From the NCBI RefSeq assembly GCF_051433195.1, contig NZ_JBHMFT010000023.1:1-64000 (forward strand): 64,000 nucleotides of DNA, written 5' to 3'. Origin of the DNA: Falsiroseomonas sp051433195. GTDB taxonomy: Bacteria; Pseudomonadota; Alphaproteobacteria; Acetobacterales; Acetobacteraceae. The notes below the pieces were generated by a model. It worked only from the letters and a program-made list of their open reading frames with translations, made no database searches and was not told the DNA's origin. Positions 37,175 through 44,556 of this stretch are shown piece after piece; within the stretch, counting starts at the first letter, position 1, and every line of letters starts with the position of its first letter. The position numbers and the translations under genes were made by a program.

Positions 37175-37771
37175 CTACAGGCCAGGCCAATACGGGTTCG
37201 AGGATTTGTAAAGGGGTGTCGTCGAACCCGGCTCGGCCCTGGGCGTGGCGCCTGCCACGGAGCGGCAACAGAGAAAATGGATTGTCTGATACGCCAGTCC
37301 ATGACTGTTCAGGCAGCTCAGCAATTCATTCATGTTCGAGTCATGGCTGCCGAACAGGGATTCTCCGAGCGATCCGGTCGTTGGCTCCATGATGATGAGG
37401 TCGGCATCGGGCCCACTTCCCCTCATCCAGTAATCCTTGAACTGATCGTAGTTTTTCTTGTCCCACGGCGCCAGATAATAATTCCAGCATCGCGCCCTCG
37501 CGCCCATGATGGAGGTCGCGATTTTTCGCTTGCACGAAACAATACCTTCGTCCGAGGTTTTGATGCGCGCCTTGAAATCAAATATCTGAAGAATTTCCAC
37601 GGTATACATGGTGTGGCTTTGGAAAACGTAGAAATGAATGTTGGACGGCGAAACGAGGTCGGTGAAACCGTTTTCGCTGTAGCTTCCGTGGGAGACGAGG
37701 TATGCCTCGGACGCTCTGGAGCCCGCCTTGTAGTGACGTTCCCACTTGCTTCCCAGTTGCGCGATTGGCAT
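37175..37771 (-). CDS. Unrecognised accessory protein, low GC (possibly Stv-adhesin-like)
   Basis: A 198-residue protein unlike its surroundings: sample blocks count 42–55 % GC against about 70 % elsewhere, and it is rich in Ser, Tyr, Asn and Ile. It has AGGAGG four to five bases before the ATG, so it is probably expressed. The segment LVSHGSYSENG (near residue 27), a central CWNYYLAPWDKKNY and a terminal IHFLCCRS recall the small putative adhesin/toxin 'Stv' domain, but this is from memory and weak. No signal peptide is seen. The C-terminal 25 residues look like recombined sequence. It was probably acquired horizontally. Confidence 0.6.
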   Translation of the reverse strand: MPIAQLGSKWERHYKAGSRASEAYLVSHGSYSENGFTDLVSPSNIHFYVFQSHTMYTVEILQIFDFKARIKTSDEGIVSCKRKIATSIMGARARCWNYYLAPWDKKNYDQFKDYWMRGSGPDADLIIMEPTTGSLGESLFGSHDSNMNELLSCLNSHGLAYQTIHFLCCRSVAGATPRAEPGSTTPLYKSSNPYWPGL

Positions 37772-38170
37772 GGCCCCTCCTTGTCATTCCCGGCGATGAG
37801 AATAATTTCTGAGTAGCAGTCCGACGGCAGCCCGATCGCACAAATCATTCCTGCCGATTGCACACCCGATACCCGGCTGCATCTTCCTCATTATCGATGT
37901 TACCCGACGATCAGAAGCCGGCGCTGCCCTGAGGGAGCCTCCCGCTCAGTTCGAATCCCCTCGGGAGATGCAGATCACCGGGTGCACCAAAGCCCGGCAC
38001 GGACTGCAACCTATGGTTGTGTCGCGCTCTTCATTCCACATTATGTATCATTGCTGTAGCAGGAGCTGAGGCATCTGCGCAACAAAAACTGAGGAGGTTT
38101 CACAACTTCAGCGTGTACGACCTCCGTGTCCCGGTGAGTTGGGCCTGGCAACACCTGCGTTCCGCCTGGC
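37772..38170. other. Gene-free low-GC gap
   Basis: About 400 bp between the accessory gene and gpmI with no supportable gene. It holds the presumed promoter of the accessory gene at its left end (an AT-rich stretch with AAATTATTCT on the minus strand near 37800–37815). A 6-bp hairpin lies at 37939–37966, with a tRNA-T-arm-like GTTCGAATCCC that does not form a T-stem. An AGGAGG near 38090 is followed by no start codon. Probably transfer debris. Confidence 0.4.
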
Positions 38171-39712
38171 TTACGGCCGTCTGCCCACGCAAACCAGCGA
38201 GCGCCCGGTCATCGCCGCCGGCTGCGCCACGCCGAGCAGGGCCAGCAGCGTCGGCGCGATGTCGGCCAGGCGTCCGTCGGACAGGCTGGAACCGGCGGGG
38301 GCACCCAAGAGCAGCACCGGCACCGGGTTGGTGGTGTGGGCGGTGTGCGGGCCGCCGGTCACCGGGTCGCGCATCAGCTCCGCATTGCCGTGGTCGGCCG
38401 TGACCAGCAGGCGGCCGCCGGCGGCGCCGATGGCCGCGGCGATGCGGCCGAGGCCCTGGTCCACCGCCTCGCAGGCCCTGATGGCGGCCGGCAGGCTGCC
38501 GGAATGGCCGACCATGTCGGCATTGGCGAAGTTCAGCACGATCAGGTCGTATTTGCCCGAGTTGATCGCGGCGACGCATTTGTCGGTCAGCTCCGGCGCC
38601 GACATCTCCGGCTGCAGGTCGTAGGTGGCGACCTGGGGGGAGGCGACCATGATGCGGTCCTCCCCGGGATAGGGCCTCTCCTCGCCGCCGTTCAGGAAGT
38701 AGGTGACGTGCGGATACTTCTCGGTCTCCGCCATGTGCAGCTGGCGCAGCCCGGCGGCGGAGACCACGGCGGCCAGGATGTCCTGCATGGATTGCGGCGG
38801 GAACAGCGCCGGCAGGAAGGGGGCCAGCGCGCTGCCGTAATCCGTCATGCCGGCGCAGGCGGCGAAGCGCATGGTGGGGTCGGCCTCGAAGCCGGAGAAG
38901 GACGGGTCGAGCAGGGCGGCCATGATCTCCCGCACCCGGTCGGCGCGGAAATTGAAGCACAGTACGCCGTCGCCGTGGTTCATGCCGCGATAGTCGCCGA
39001 TGGCGGCGGCATGCAGGAACTCGTCGGTCTTGCCGGCTGAGTGGCCGGCGGTGATGGCCGCCTGCGCCGTGGCGTGGCGCGCGCCCTTCGCCGCCACCAT
39101 CACGTCATGCGCCTGGCGCACGCGGTCCCAGCGATTGTCGCGGTCCATGGCGAAGTAGCGGCCGCAGATCGTGGCGATGCGGGCGCCCTCCGGCAGCGCC
39201 GCCTCGAAGCGTGCCACCGATTCGGGGGCCGAAGTGGGGGCCACGTCGCGGCCATCGGTCCAGCCATGCACGCGCACCTCCAGCCCGGCCTGCGTCGCGA
39301 CACGGGCCAGCGCCAGCGCGTGGTCCTGCTTGCTGTGCACGCCGCCCTCGGACAGCAGGCCCATCAGGTGCAGCACGCCGCCGGCCGCCTTCGTCCGCTC
39401 GACCAGGGCGACCAGGTTGGGCAGCGTGGCGAGGCTGCCATCGGCGCAGGCGGCATCGATGCGGACCAGGTCCTGCATCACCACGCGGCCGGCGCCGATG
39501 TTCAGGTGCCCGACTTCCGAATTGCCCATCTGCCCTTCCGGCAGCCCGACATCGAGGCCGGAGGTGCGCAGGAAGGCGCGCGGGCCGGCCTGCCACAGCG
39601 CATCGAAGTGGGGCGTATGGGCCTGCTGCACGGCATTGTCCGCCACCTCCTCCCGCCAGCCCCAGCCGTCCAGGATCGCCAGCATGACGGGGCGGTGGGC
39701 GGGTGCGGGCAT
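38171..39712 (-). CDS. gpmI: 2,3-bisphosphoglycerate-independent phosphoglycerate mutase
   Basis: Manganese-dependent glycolytic enzyme of 513 residues, interconverting 3- and 2-phosphoglycerate. The metal site begins MLAILDGWGWRE. The phosphorylated Ser is in GNSEVGHLNIGAGR near residue 64. HGWTDGRDVAPTSA near 152 and the C-terminal metal cluster VTADHGNAELM near 450 complete the signature. Length and start agree with the family. It belongs to the minus-strand housekeeping block but is separated from envC by the cbpA/low-GC insertion and from rlmH by the channel/NnrU insertion. Confidence 0.96.
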   Translation of the reverse strand: MPAPAHRPVMLAILDGWGWREEVADNAVQQAHTPHFDALWQAGPRAFLRTSGLDVGLPEGQMGNSEVGHLNIGAGRVVMQDLVRIDAACADGSLATLPNLVALVERTKAAGGVLHLMGLLSEGGVHSKQDHALALARVATQAGLEVRVHGWTDGRDVAPTSAPESVARFEAALPEGARIATICGRYFAMDRDNRWDRVRQAHDVMVAAKGARHATAQAAITAGHSAGKTDEFLHAAAIGDYRGMNHGDGVLCFNFRADRVREIMAALLDPSFSGFEADPTMRFAACAGMTDYGSALAPFLPALFPPQSMQDILAAVVSAAGLRQLHMAETEKYPHVTYFLNGGEERPYPGEDRIMVASPQVATYDLQPEMSAPELTDKCVAAINSGKYDLIVLNFANADMVGHSGSLPAAIRACEAVDQGLGRIAAAIGAAGGRLLVTADHGNAELMRDPVTGGPHTAHTTNPVPVLLLGAPAGSSLSDGRLADIAPTLLALLGVAQPAAMTGRSLVCVGRRP

Positions 39713-39772
39713 GGGCGGGGCATCCGGCGGCTGTGGCGGTGCGGCCTGCCTACCGCCCGCAGGCCAGAAGGG

Positions 39773-40633
39773 TCAACGTCGGGCCGCGCGCAACTCCGCC
39801 ATCTCCGCCCGCAATGCGCGGATCTCGGCCAGCAGCATCTGGCTGTCCAGGTGCTGTTCGCTGCGCGCCGCGTCGGCCGCGGCCTGGGTCGCGGCGACAT
39901 CGACGCTCTCGCGCTGGGCGCGCAGGGTCTGGATGCTGTCGACGATGACGCCGATGAACAGGTTCAGCACCACGAAGGTCGCGATCAGGATGAAGGGCAC
40001 GAAGAACAGCCAGGCCAGCGGCTGCACCGCCAGGATCGGGCGGACATTGGCCTCGGACCAGCTCTCCAGCGTCATCATCTGGAACAGGGTGTAGAGGGTG
40101 AGGCCCAGCGAGCCGAAGCGCTCCGGCAGGATATCGCCGTACAGCTTGGTGGCCATCACGCCGAAGACGTAGAAGATCAGCCCCATCAGCAGCACGATGC
40201 TGCCCATGCCGGGCAGCGCGGCCAGCATCGCCTCCACCACATGGCGCATCGAGGGCACGGCGCTGATCAGCCGCAGCACGCGCAGCACCCGCAGCGCGCG
40301 CAGCACGGAGAGCGGGCCGGTCGCCGGCATCCAGGCGATGGCGACCACGATGATGTCGAACAGCCCCCAGGGGTCGCGGAAGAAGCGGCCGCGGAAGGCG
40401 TAGATGCGGAAGCCAATCTCGGCGGTGAAGACCAGCAGCAGCAGGGTGTCCACGGCCACCAGCAGCCCGCCGAACCGCGCCATGACGCTGTCCGATGTCT
40501 CCAGCCCCAGGGTGATGGCGTTCAGGATGATCAGCCCGATCACCACCCGCTGGAACAGCGGCGACAGCACCAGCCGCGCGGCGCGCGCCCGCCGGCTGTC
40601 CCCGGCATCGGCCGGGGTCATCACTTCCTGCAT
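39773..40633 (-). CDS. Voltage-gated sodium-channel-like protein (BacNav type)
   Basis: A single-repeat six-helix cation channel of about 286 residues. The voltage sensor S4 is clear: LRALRVLRVLRLISAVPSMR near residue 100, with Arg every third position. The pore loop carries TLESWSE, the selectivity filter type of NaChBac/NavAb. After S6 (FVVLNLFIGVIVDSI) comes a C-terminal coiled coil that would assemble tetramers. Sodium selectivity is inferred from the filter. Start: ATG 40633, or ATG 40621, which has AGGAAG close upstream. Confidence 0.88.
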   Translation of the reverse strand: MQEVMTPADAGDSRRARAARLVLSPLFQRVVIGLIILNAITLGLETSDSVMARFGGLLVAVDTLLLLVFTAEIGFRIYAFRGRFFRDPWGLFDIIVVAIAWMPATGPLSVLRALRVLRVLRLISAVPSMRHVVEAMLAALPGMGSIVLLMGLIFYVFGVMATKLYGDILPERFGSLGLTLYTLFQMMTLESWSEANVRPILAVQPLAWLFFVPFILIATFVVLNLFIGVIVDSIQTLRAQRESVDVAATQAAADAARSEQHLDSQMLLAEIRALRAEMAELRAARR

Positions 40634-40710
40634 CGTCTCGGATCCCTGGGGGAGGAAAAGGCGGCGCAGGGAATGGCGGTTCGCGGCCCGCGATTCAAGG
40701 GCCCTGGGGG

Positions 40711-41382
40711 TTACATCAGGACGGCCGGCACGCCGAAGATGCCGCGGTGGAAGTGCAGCAAGGCCGCCCAGATCACGAGGCCCACCACCGGCGGCATCCA
40801 GCCGATCTCCCCCGGCGCCAGGCGGTTGCGGCCCGCGGCGATGGCGGCGAAGGGGATGATGCTGGTGCGCGCCGAAAAGCGCGCCCAGGCCTCCGGGTCG
40901 CGCGCCGCCAGCTTGGCGTCGATGGAGGGCATGCCGGCCAGCGCCGTCACCAGGAAGGCGCCGAAGAACAAAAGGCTGGCGGTGTCGCCATTGCCGATGA
41001 TGTGGATCGCGGCCCACAGCGCGAAGGACCACAGCATCGGGTGGCGCGTGATGCGCTGGATGCCGCGCGGCTCCTCCCCCAGGCCCTTGGCGCCGACGGC
41101 GGTGGGGTTGCGCTTGTGGCTGGCCATGAACAGCACGAAGGCCGGCAGCATCAGCACGGCCAGAACCCAGCGCAGCCCGGGCCCGGCCGACCACAGGAAG
41201 GTCGTCTCCGCCGACTGCCAGGCCTGGACCAGCAGGAAGATCGCCACCACGGAGGTCACGGAGAAGCCGATCATGAACCGCTTCTCCCCGACCGCCGCCA
41301 CCGCCTTGCCGCGCAGCGCGGTGCCGGACAGGCCGACATGCACGCCGATCCAGAACAGGGCGGCGAGGATGAGAAGCGTCAT
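40711..41382 (-). CDS. NnrU family membrane protein
   Basis: A 223-residue integral membrane protein with about six helices. ASHKRNPTAVGAKGL near residue 106 and the central ITRHPMLWSFALWAAIHIIGNGD (about 130–152) are typical NnrU/isoprenylcysteine-methyltransferase-like features. NnrU was named in nitrite/nitric oxide respiration clusters, but no denitrification gene is in this window and the role here is unknown. It sits 77 bp upstream of the channel gene on the same strand, both interrupting the rlmH–gpmI order. Confidence 0.85.
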   Translation of the reverse strand: MTLLILAALFWIGVHVGLSGTALRGKAVAAVGEKRFMIGFSVTSVVAIFLLVQAWQSAETTFLWSAGPGLRWVLAVLMLPAFVLFMASHKRNPTAVGAKGLGEEPRGIQRITRHPMLWSFALWAAIHIIGNGDTASLLFFGAFLVTALAGMPSIDAKLAARDPEAWARFSARTSIIPFAAIAAGRNRLAPGEIGWMPPVVGLVIWAALLHFHRGIFGVPAVLM

Positions 41383-41413
41383 GGCGGCGGCTCCGACGGG
41401 GTTCGCCGACGAT

Positions 41414-41896
41414 TCAAGCAGGCCGCCAGGCCCGATGATAGGGGTGATTGGTGCGGATCGCCTGCACCCGGAACAATTGCTCCGCCAGCAGGCCGCGCAC
41501 CAGGAAATGCGGCCAGGTCAGCGGGCCGAGCGACAGGCGGTGATCAACGCGCGCCAGCACCGCGGGGTCCAGGCCTTCCGTCCCGCCGATCAGGAAGCAG
41601 ATCGGTCGGGCCGTGTCCTCCCACTTCAGGACCAGGGCGGCCAGCGCCTCCGTCGTCGGTGCCCCGCCGCCGAGGTCGAGGGCGACCGCGAAGGCCGCCT
41701 CCGGCAGCGCGGCGAGCAGGGCGGTGCCCTCCCGCCGGCGGATCTCGGCGGGGTTGCCGCCCTGGCCTTCCGGCAGTTCCGTCACCGAAATACCCGGGCG
41801 GAGGCGCGCTGCATGCTGTTCGAACAGCGCGCGCTCCGGCCCCGGCTTCATCCGGCCGATGGCGAGGAGACGAAACTCCCTAGACGTCGTCGTCAT
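41414..41896 (-). CDS. rlmH: 23S rRNA pseudouridine1915-N3 methyltransferase
   Basis: SPOUT-class methyltransferase of 160 residues that modifies helix 69 of 23S rRNA. The knot motifs are visible: FLIGGTEGLDP near residue 104 and the C-terminal LTWPHFLVRGLLAEQLFRVQAI followed by NHPYHR (usual YHR end). It overlaps the 3' end of rsfS by 17 bp, the standard rsfS–rlmH pairing. ATG 41896 gives the family start, though the GAGGAGG immediately before it is closer than ideal. Confidence 0.95.
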   Translation of the reverse strand: MTTTSREFRLLAIGRMKPGPERALFEQHAARLRPGISVTELPEGQGGNPAEIRRREGTALLAALPEAAFAVALDLGGGAPTTEALAALVLKWEDTARPICFLIGGTEGLDPAVLARVDHRLSLGPLTWPHFLVRGLLAEQLFRVQAIRTNHPYHRAWRPA

Positions 41897-42986
41897 CCTC
41901 CTCGATGCCGGCTTCCGGCACGCTGCCATCATCCGGCAGCGGCGTGCGGTCTTCCTCCGCATCCGGCGTGGCCGCGGGGCTGTCCGGGCCCCACATCCGC
42001 TCCAGCGCGTAGAGGCTGCGGGCTTCCGGCTTGAACAGGTGGATCACCAGGTCCCCGGCATCGATCAGCACCCAGTCCGGCGAGGCCTGGATGTTGTCGC
42101 GGCGCAGCTTCAGGCCCTCCTTCTCGAAGGCCTCCTCCAGGTGCACGGCCATGGCCTGCATCTGGCGGTCGGCCTCGGCGGTGGCGATCACCAGGCGGTC
42201 GGCGTAGTCGGCGCGGCCGGTGACGTCGAGCACCAGGATGTTCTCGGCCTTGTCGGCATCCAGGCTTTCTCGCGCCGCCTCGACCAGGCGGTCCAGCAGG
42301 GCGGGTTCGACCTTCTGGCGCTCGGCGCGCGGGGCGCGGGTGGGGCGAGGGGCCTCGGCGGGGGCTGCCTCATCCGTCGTGGCAGGCGCGGCCTTCGGCT
42401 TGCGCGGGCTGCGGGCCTTGGGCATCGGCGCGGCGGGGATCGCATCGGCGACGTCGATGGTATCGGGCTCCGGCGCCGCCTTGCGGCTGCGCGGCTTCGG
42501 CGCCGCCGCGGGCTTGGTCGCCCGGAGTGCCTTGGCGGCCGGTGCTGCTGCGGCACGGGGCTTGGCGGCCGGCTTGGCGGTGGCGCGCGGCTTGGCGGCC
42601 GGTGCCGCGGCGGCGCGGGGTTTCGCGGCGGGCTTTGCAGCCGGCTTGGCGGTGGCGCGCGGCTTGGCGGCCGGTGCCGCGGCGGCGCGGGGCTTCGCGG
42701 CGGGCTTTGCAGCCGGCTTGGCAACGGCGCGCGGCTTGGCGGCCGGTGCCGCGGCGGCGCGAGGCTTCGCGGCGGGCTTGGCAGCCGGCTTGGCGGCAGC
42801 GCGCGGCTTCGCAGCCGGCTTGGCCGCGGCCTTCGGCTTCACCGCAGCCTTTGGCGCGGTCTCGGCCTTCGGCTTCGATTTCGGCTTCGCTGCCGCGCGC
42901 GTCGCGGGTGCCGCGGCGGGGGTGGCGCGGCGTTTCGGCGTGGTGTCCCGGGTCTTCGACTCGGGTGTCTTTGGCTTGCGGGCGAT
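41880..42986 (-). CDS. rsfS: Ribosomal silencing factor with H1-like basic N-terminal tail
   Basis: Three parts are visible: an N-terminal Lys/Ala/Pro tail of about 180 residues built of 24-residue repeats, a linker, and a normal RsfS domain (about residues 222–330, LVEAARESLDADKAENILVLDV start, then DYADRLVIATAEADRQ). A short acidic tail EEDDDDV ends it. RsfS binds uL14 and blocks 50S joining in starvation. No ATG, GTG or TTG lies at the natural start: a perfect AGGAGG (42992–42997) stands five bases before an ATC followed by GCC CGC AAG CCA. Initiation at ATC is proposed. An internal ATG at 42425 without a ribosome-binding site is the alternative. Confidence 0.8.
   Translation of the reverse strand: MARKPKTPESKTRDTTPKRRATPAAAPATRAAAKPKSKPKAETAPKAAVKPKAAAKPAAKPRAAAKPAAKPAAKPRAAAAPAAKPRAVAKPAAKPAAKPRAAAAPAAKPRATAKPAAKPAAKPRAAAAPAAKPRATAKPAAKPRAAAAPAAKALRATKPAAAPKPRSRKAAPEPDTIDVADAIPAAPMPKARSPRKPKAAPATTDEAAPAEAPRPTRAPRAERQKVEPALLDRLVEAARESLDADKAENILVLDVTGRADYADRLVIATAEADRQMQAMAVHLEEAFEKEGLKLRRDNIQASPDWVLIDAGDLVIHLFKPEARSLYALERMWGPDSPAATPDAEEDRTPLPDDGSVPEAGIEEDDDDV
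42541..42816. repeat. 72-bp tandem repeats inside rsfS
   Basis: Units beginning GGTGCCGCGGCGGCGCG recur at 42601, 42673 and 42745, a 72-bp period. A 60-bp variant unit starts at 42541. They encode the repeated Ala/Lys/Pro tail (KPAAKPRA, AAAAPAAKP). The period is a multiple of three, so repeat-number change keeps the frame and would only alter tail length. Confidence 0.85.
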
Positions 42987-43065
42987 GACCGCCTCCTGTC
43001 GTTTGTCTTTGTGGCACCCTGTAGCACGGCACGGCGCGTTTCGCCGCCTCCCTGGCGGCGGCCCG

Positions 43066-43668
43066 TCACCCGGCCTGCATCGCGGCGCGGATCGCGGTGG
43101 CGGAGGCTGCGTGTTCCGCCGCCGGCACGAAGCACCACGGCGCATGGCCGTGCGCCGGCCCAGCCAGCAACGCGCCAGGCCGCCTGCGGTGCCGCGCCAG
43201 AAGATGCGCCGCCTGGCCGGCCAGCGCAGGCCGCGTCCAGCCCGGCCGCGGCAGCACGGCGATGGGCGTGTGCGCCACGATGTCCCGCCAGCCCTGCCAG
43301 CGCGGCAACTGCCAAAGATTGTCCGCGCCGATGACGAAGACGAAGCGCGCCCGCGGAAACCGCCGCCGCAACTGCCGCAGCGTATCCACGCTGTAGCGCG
43401 TGCCGAGCGCCGCCTCGATCCCCGTGGCGCGGATCTGCCTTCCATCCGCGATGCGCCGGGCCGAGGCCAGCCTTTCGCGGAACGGCGCCATGCCACGCGC
43501 CGGCTTCAGCGGATTGCCGGGCGAGACCATCAGCCAGACCTCATCCAGCCGCAGCGCCCGCCGCACGCAGCGCGCCACGTGCAGATGCCCGGCATGCGCC
43601 GGGTTGAAGCTGCCGCCGAGCAGCCCGATGCGCCGCCGGCGGCGGTCCCCCCAGGGATTGAGAGTCAC
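43066..43668 (-). CDS. nadD: Nicotinate-nucleotide adenylyltransferase
   Basis: NAD biosynthesis enzyme of 200 residues that adenylates nicotinate mononucleotide. It has the nucleotidyltransferase HxGH motif in GGSFNPAHAGHLHVAR near residue 19 and the C-terminal ATAIR equivalent of the ISSTxIR motif. It starts with GTG four bases after the stop of the secreted hydratase gene. It belongs to the conserved proA–nadD–rsfS–rlmH order, with the hydratase gene placed between proA and nadD. Confidence 0.93.
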   Translation of the reverse strand: MTLNPWGDRRRRRIGLLGGSFNPAHAGHLHVARCVRRALRLDEVWLMVSPGNPLKPARGMAPFRERLASARRIADGRQIRATGIEAALGTRYSVDTLRQLRRRFPRARFVFVIGADNLWQLPRWQGWRDIVAHTPIAVLPRPGWTRPALAGQAAHLLARHRRRPGALLAGPAHGHAPWCFVPAAEHAASATAIRAAMQAG

Positions 43669-43672
43669 GGGA

Positions 43673-44527
43673 TCAGCGGATCCGCACGCTCACGGAAACC
43701 GGCCCCGCCACCAGCCCGGTATAGGTCGCAACGTAATCCTGCCCCGCCCGGACCGGCAGCGGCGGGGAGAAGCCACCGAGCGAGACGTACTCCCCCGCCC
43801 GCAGCCGCCGCCCCTGTGCGCGCAGATCCGCCACCAGCCAGGACAGCGCGGCCAGCGGGTGGCCGAGCAGCGCCGTTCCGGGCGCACGCGAAACCTCCCG
43901 CCCGCCTTCGTTCAGTGTCACCTGCATCGTGCCCAGCGCCGCGGCGAAATCCGGCGTCGCCTGCACCGCGATCGGGTCCCCCACCACGCCGAGCCGCGCG
44001 CCGACATTGATCGACAGCAGCAGCGGCCCGGACCAGGCGGTGGCCGGGCCATGCACCAGGTCGGGCAATTCGAGGAAGGGGATCACCTGGTCCAGGTGGC
44101 GCAGCAGCGCGACGTGGTCGGCGCCGGCCTCGTTCACGCCCTCGTCCCGCACCCGCACCAGCAGGTCGCTCTCGATGGCGGGCGCGATGCCGTAGTTGGC
44201 CGGGATCTCGGCGCCGGATGGCGCGCGCAGCGTACCGTGGAAGATGGCGCCGGCGAGTGGGTGCGGCACGCCGAAGCGGGCCTGCGCCGCCGGGGTGGTG
44301 AGGCCGACCTTCCAGCCGACGCGATCGCCCCAGGGCTGCGCCAGCAGCGCCACCAGCCGGTCCCGCGCGCAGGCCGCATCGGCCAGGTCCATGCCCTGGA
44401 CCGGCGGCGGTGGCGCGCGGCGATCCAGGATGGCGCCGGCCAATCGCGCGACCTCCGCCGGTTCCGGGCAGGCGGCGGCAGCCGGCAGCGCCAGCAGGGC
44501 GAGGGCGGCGGCGATGACGGCTTTCAT
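43673..44527 (-). CDS. Exported hydratase-family protein (2-keto-4-pentenoate hydratase-like)
   Basis: A 284-residue protein of the MhpD/fumarylacetoacetate-hydrolase fold. Evidence for the fold is GWKVGLTTPAAQARFG near residue 70, the acidic metal-site pattern AIESDLLVRV near 118 and LGHPLAALSWL near 225. Unusually for a family of cytoplasmic catabolic enzymes, it starts with a clear cleavable signal peptide (MKAVIAAALALLALPAAAA). No aromatic-degradation genes are near. It lies between proA and nadD, 29 bp after proA, and probably shares their transcript. Confidence 0.82.
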   Translation of the reverse strand: MKAVIAAALALLALPAAAACPEPAEVARLAGAILDRRAPPPPVQGMDLADAACARDRLVALLAQPWGDRVGWKVGLTTPAAQARFGVPHPLAGAIFHGTLRAPSGAEIPANYGIAPAIESDLLVRVRDEGVNEAGADHVALLRHLDQVIPFLELPDLVHGPATAWSGPLLLSINVGARLGVVGDPIAVQATPDFAAALGTMQVTLNEGGREVSRAPGTALLGHPLAALSWLVADLRAQGRRLRAGEYVSLGGFSPPLPVRAGQDYVATYTGLVAGPVSVSVRIR

Positions 44528-44556
44528 GCGTCTGGTCCTGCCTAGGGTCGGGTGGC

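Noticed and set aside
36897..37211. Open frame of about 104 codons after cbpM
   Set aside because: No ribosome-binding site, mixed composition and no recognisable domain. It is described only as possible debris.
37949..37959. GTTCGAATCCC resembling a tRNA T-arm, possible attachment site
   Set aside because: The flanking bases do not pair as a T-stem and no acceptor, D or anticodon arms can be drawn.
39041..42034. A near-3-kb open frame on the plus strand opposite gpmI, the channel, NnrU and rlmH
   Set aside because: It is antisense to clearly recognisable genes. Its product is dominated by Arg, His, Gln and Gly without domains, as expected for a GC-rich shadow frame. The same applies to long antisense frames at 31488–34583, 13056–15614 and 3672–5711.
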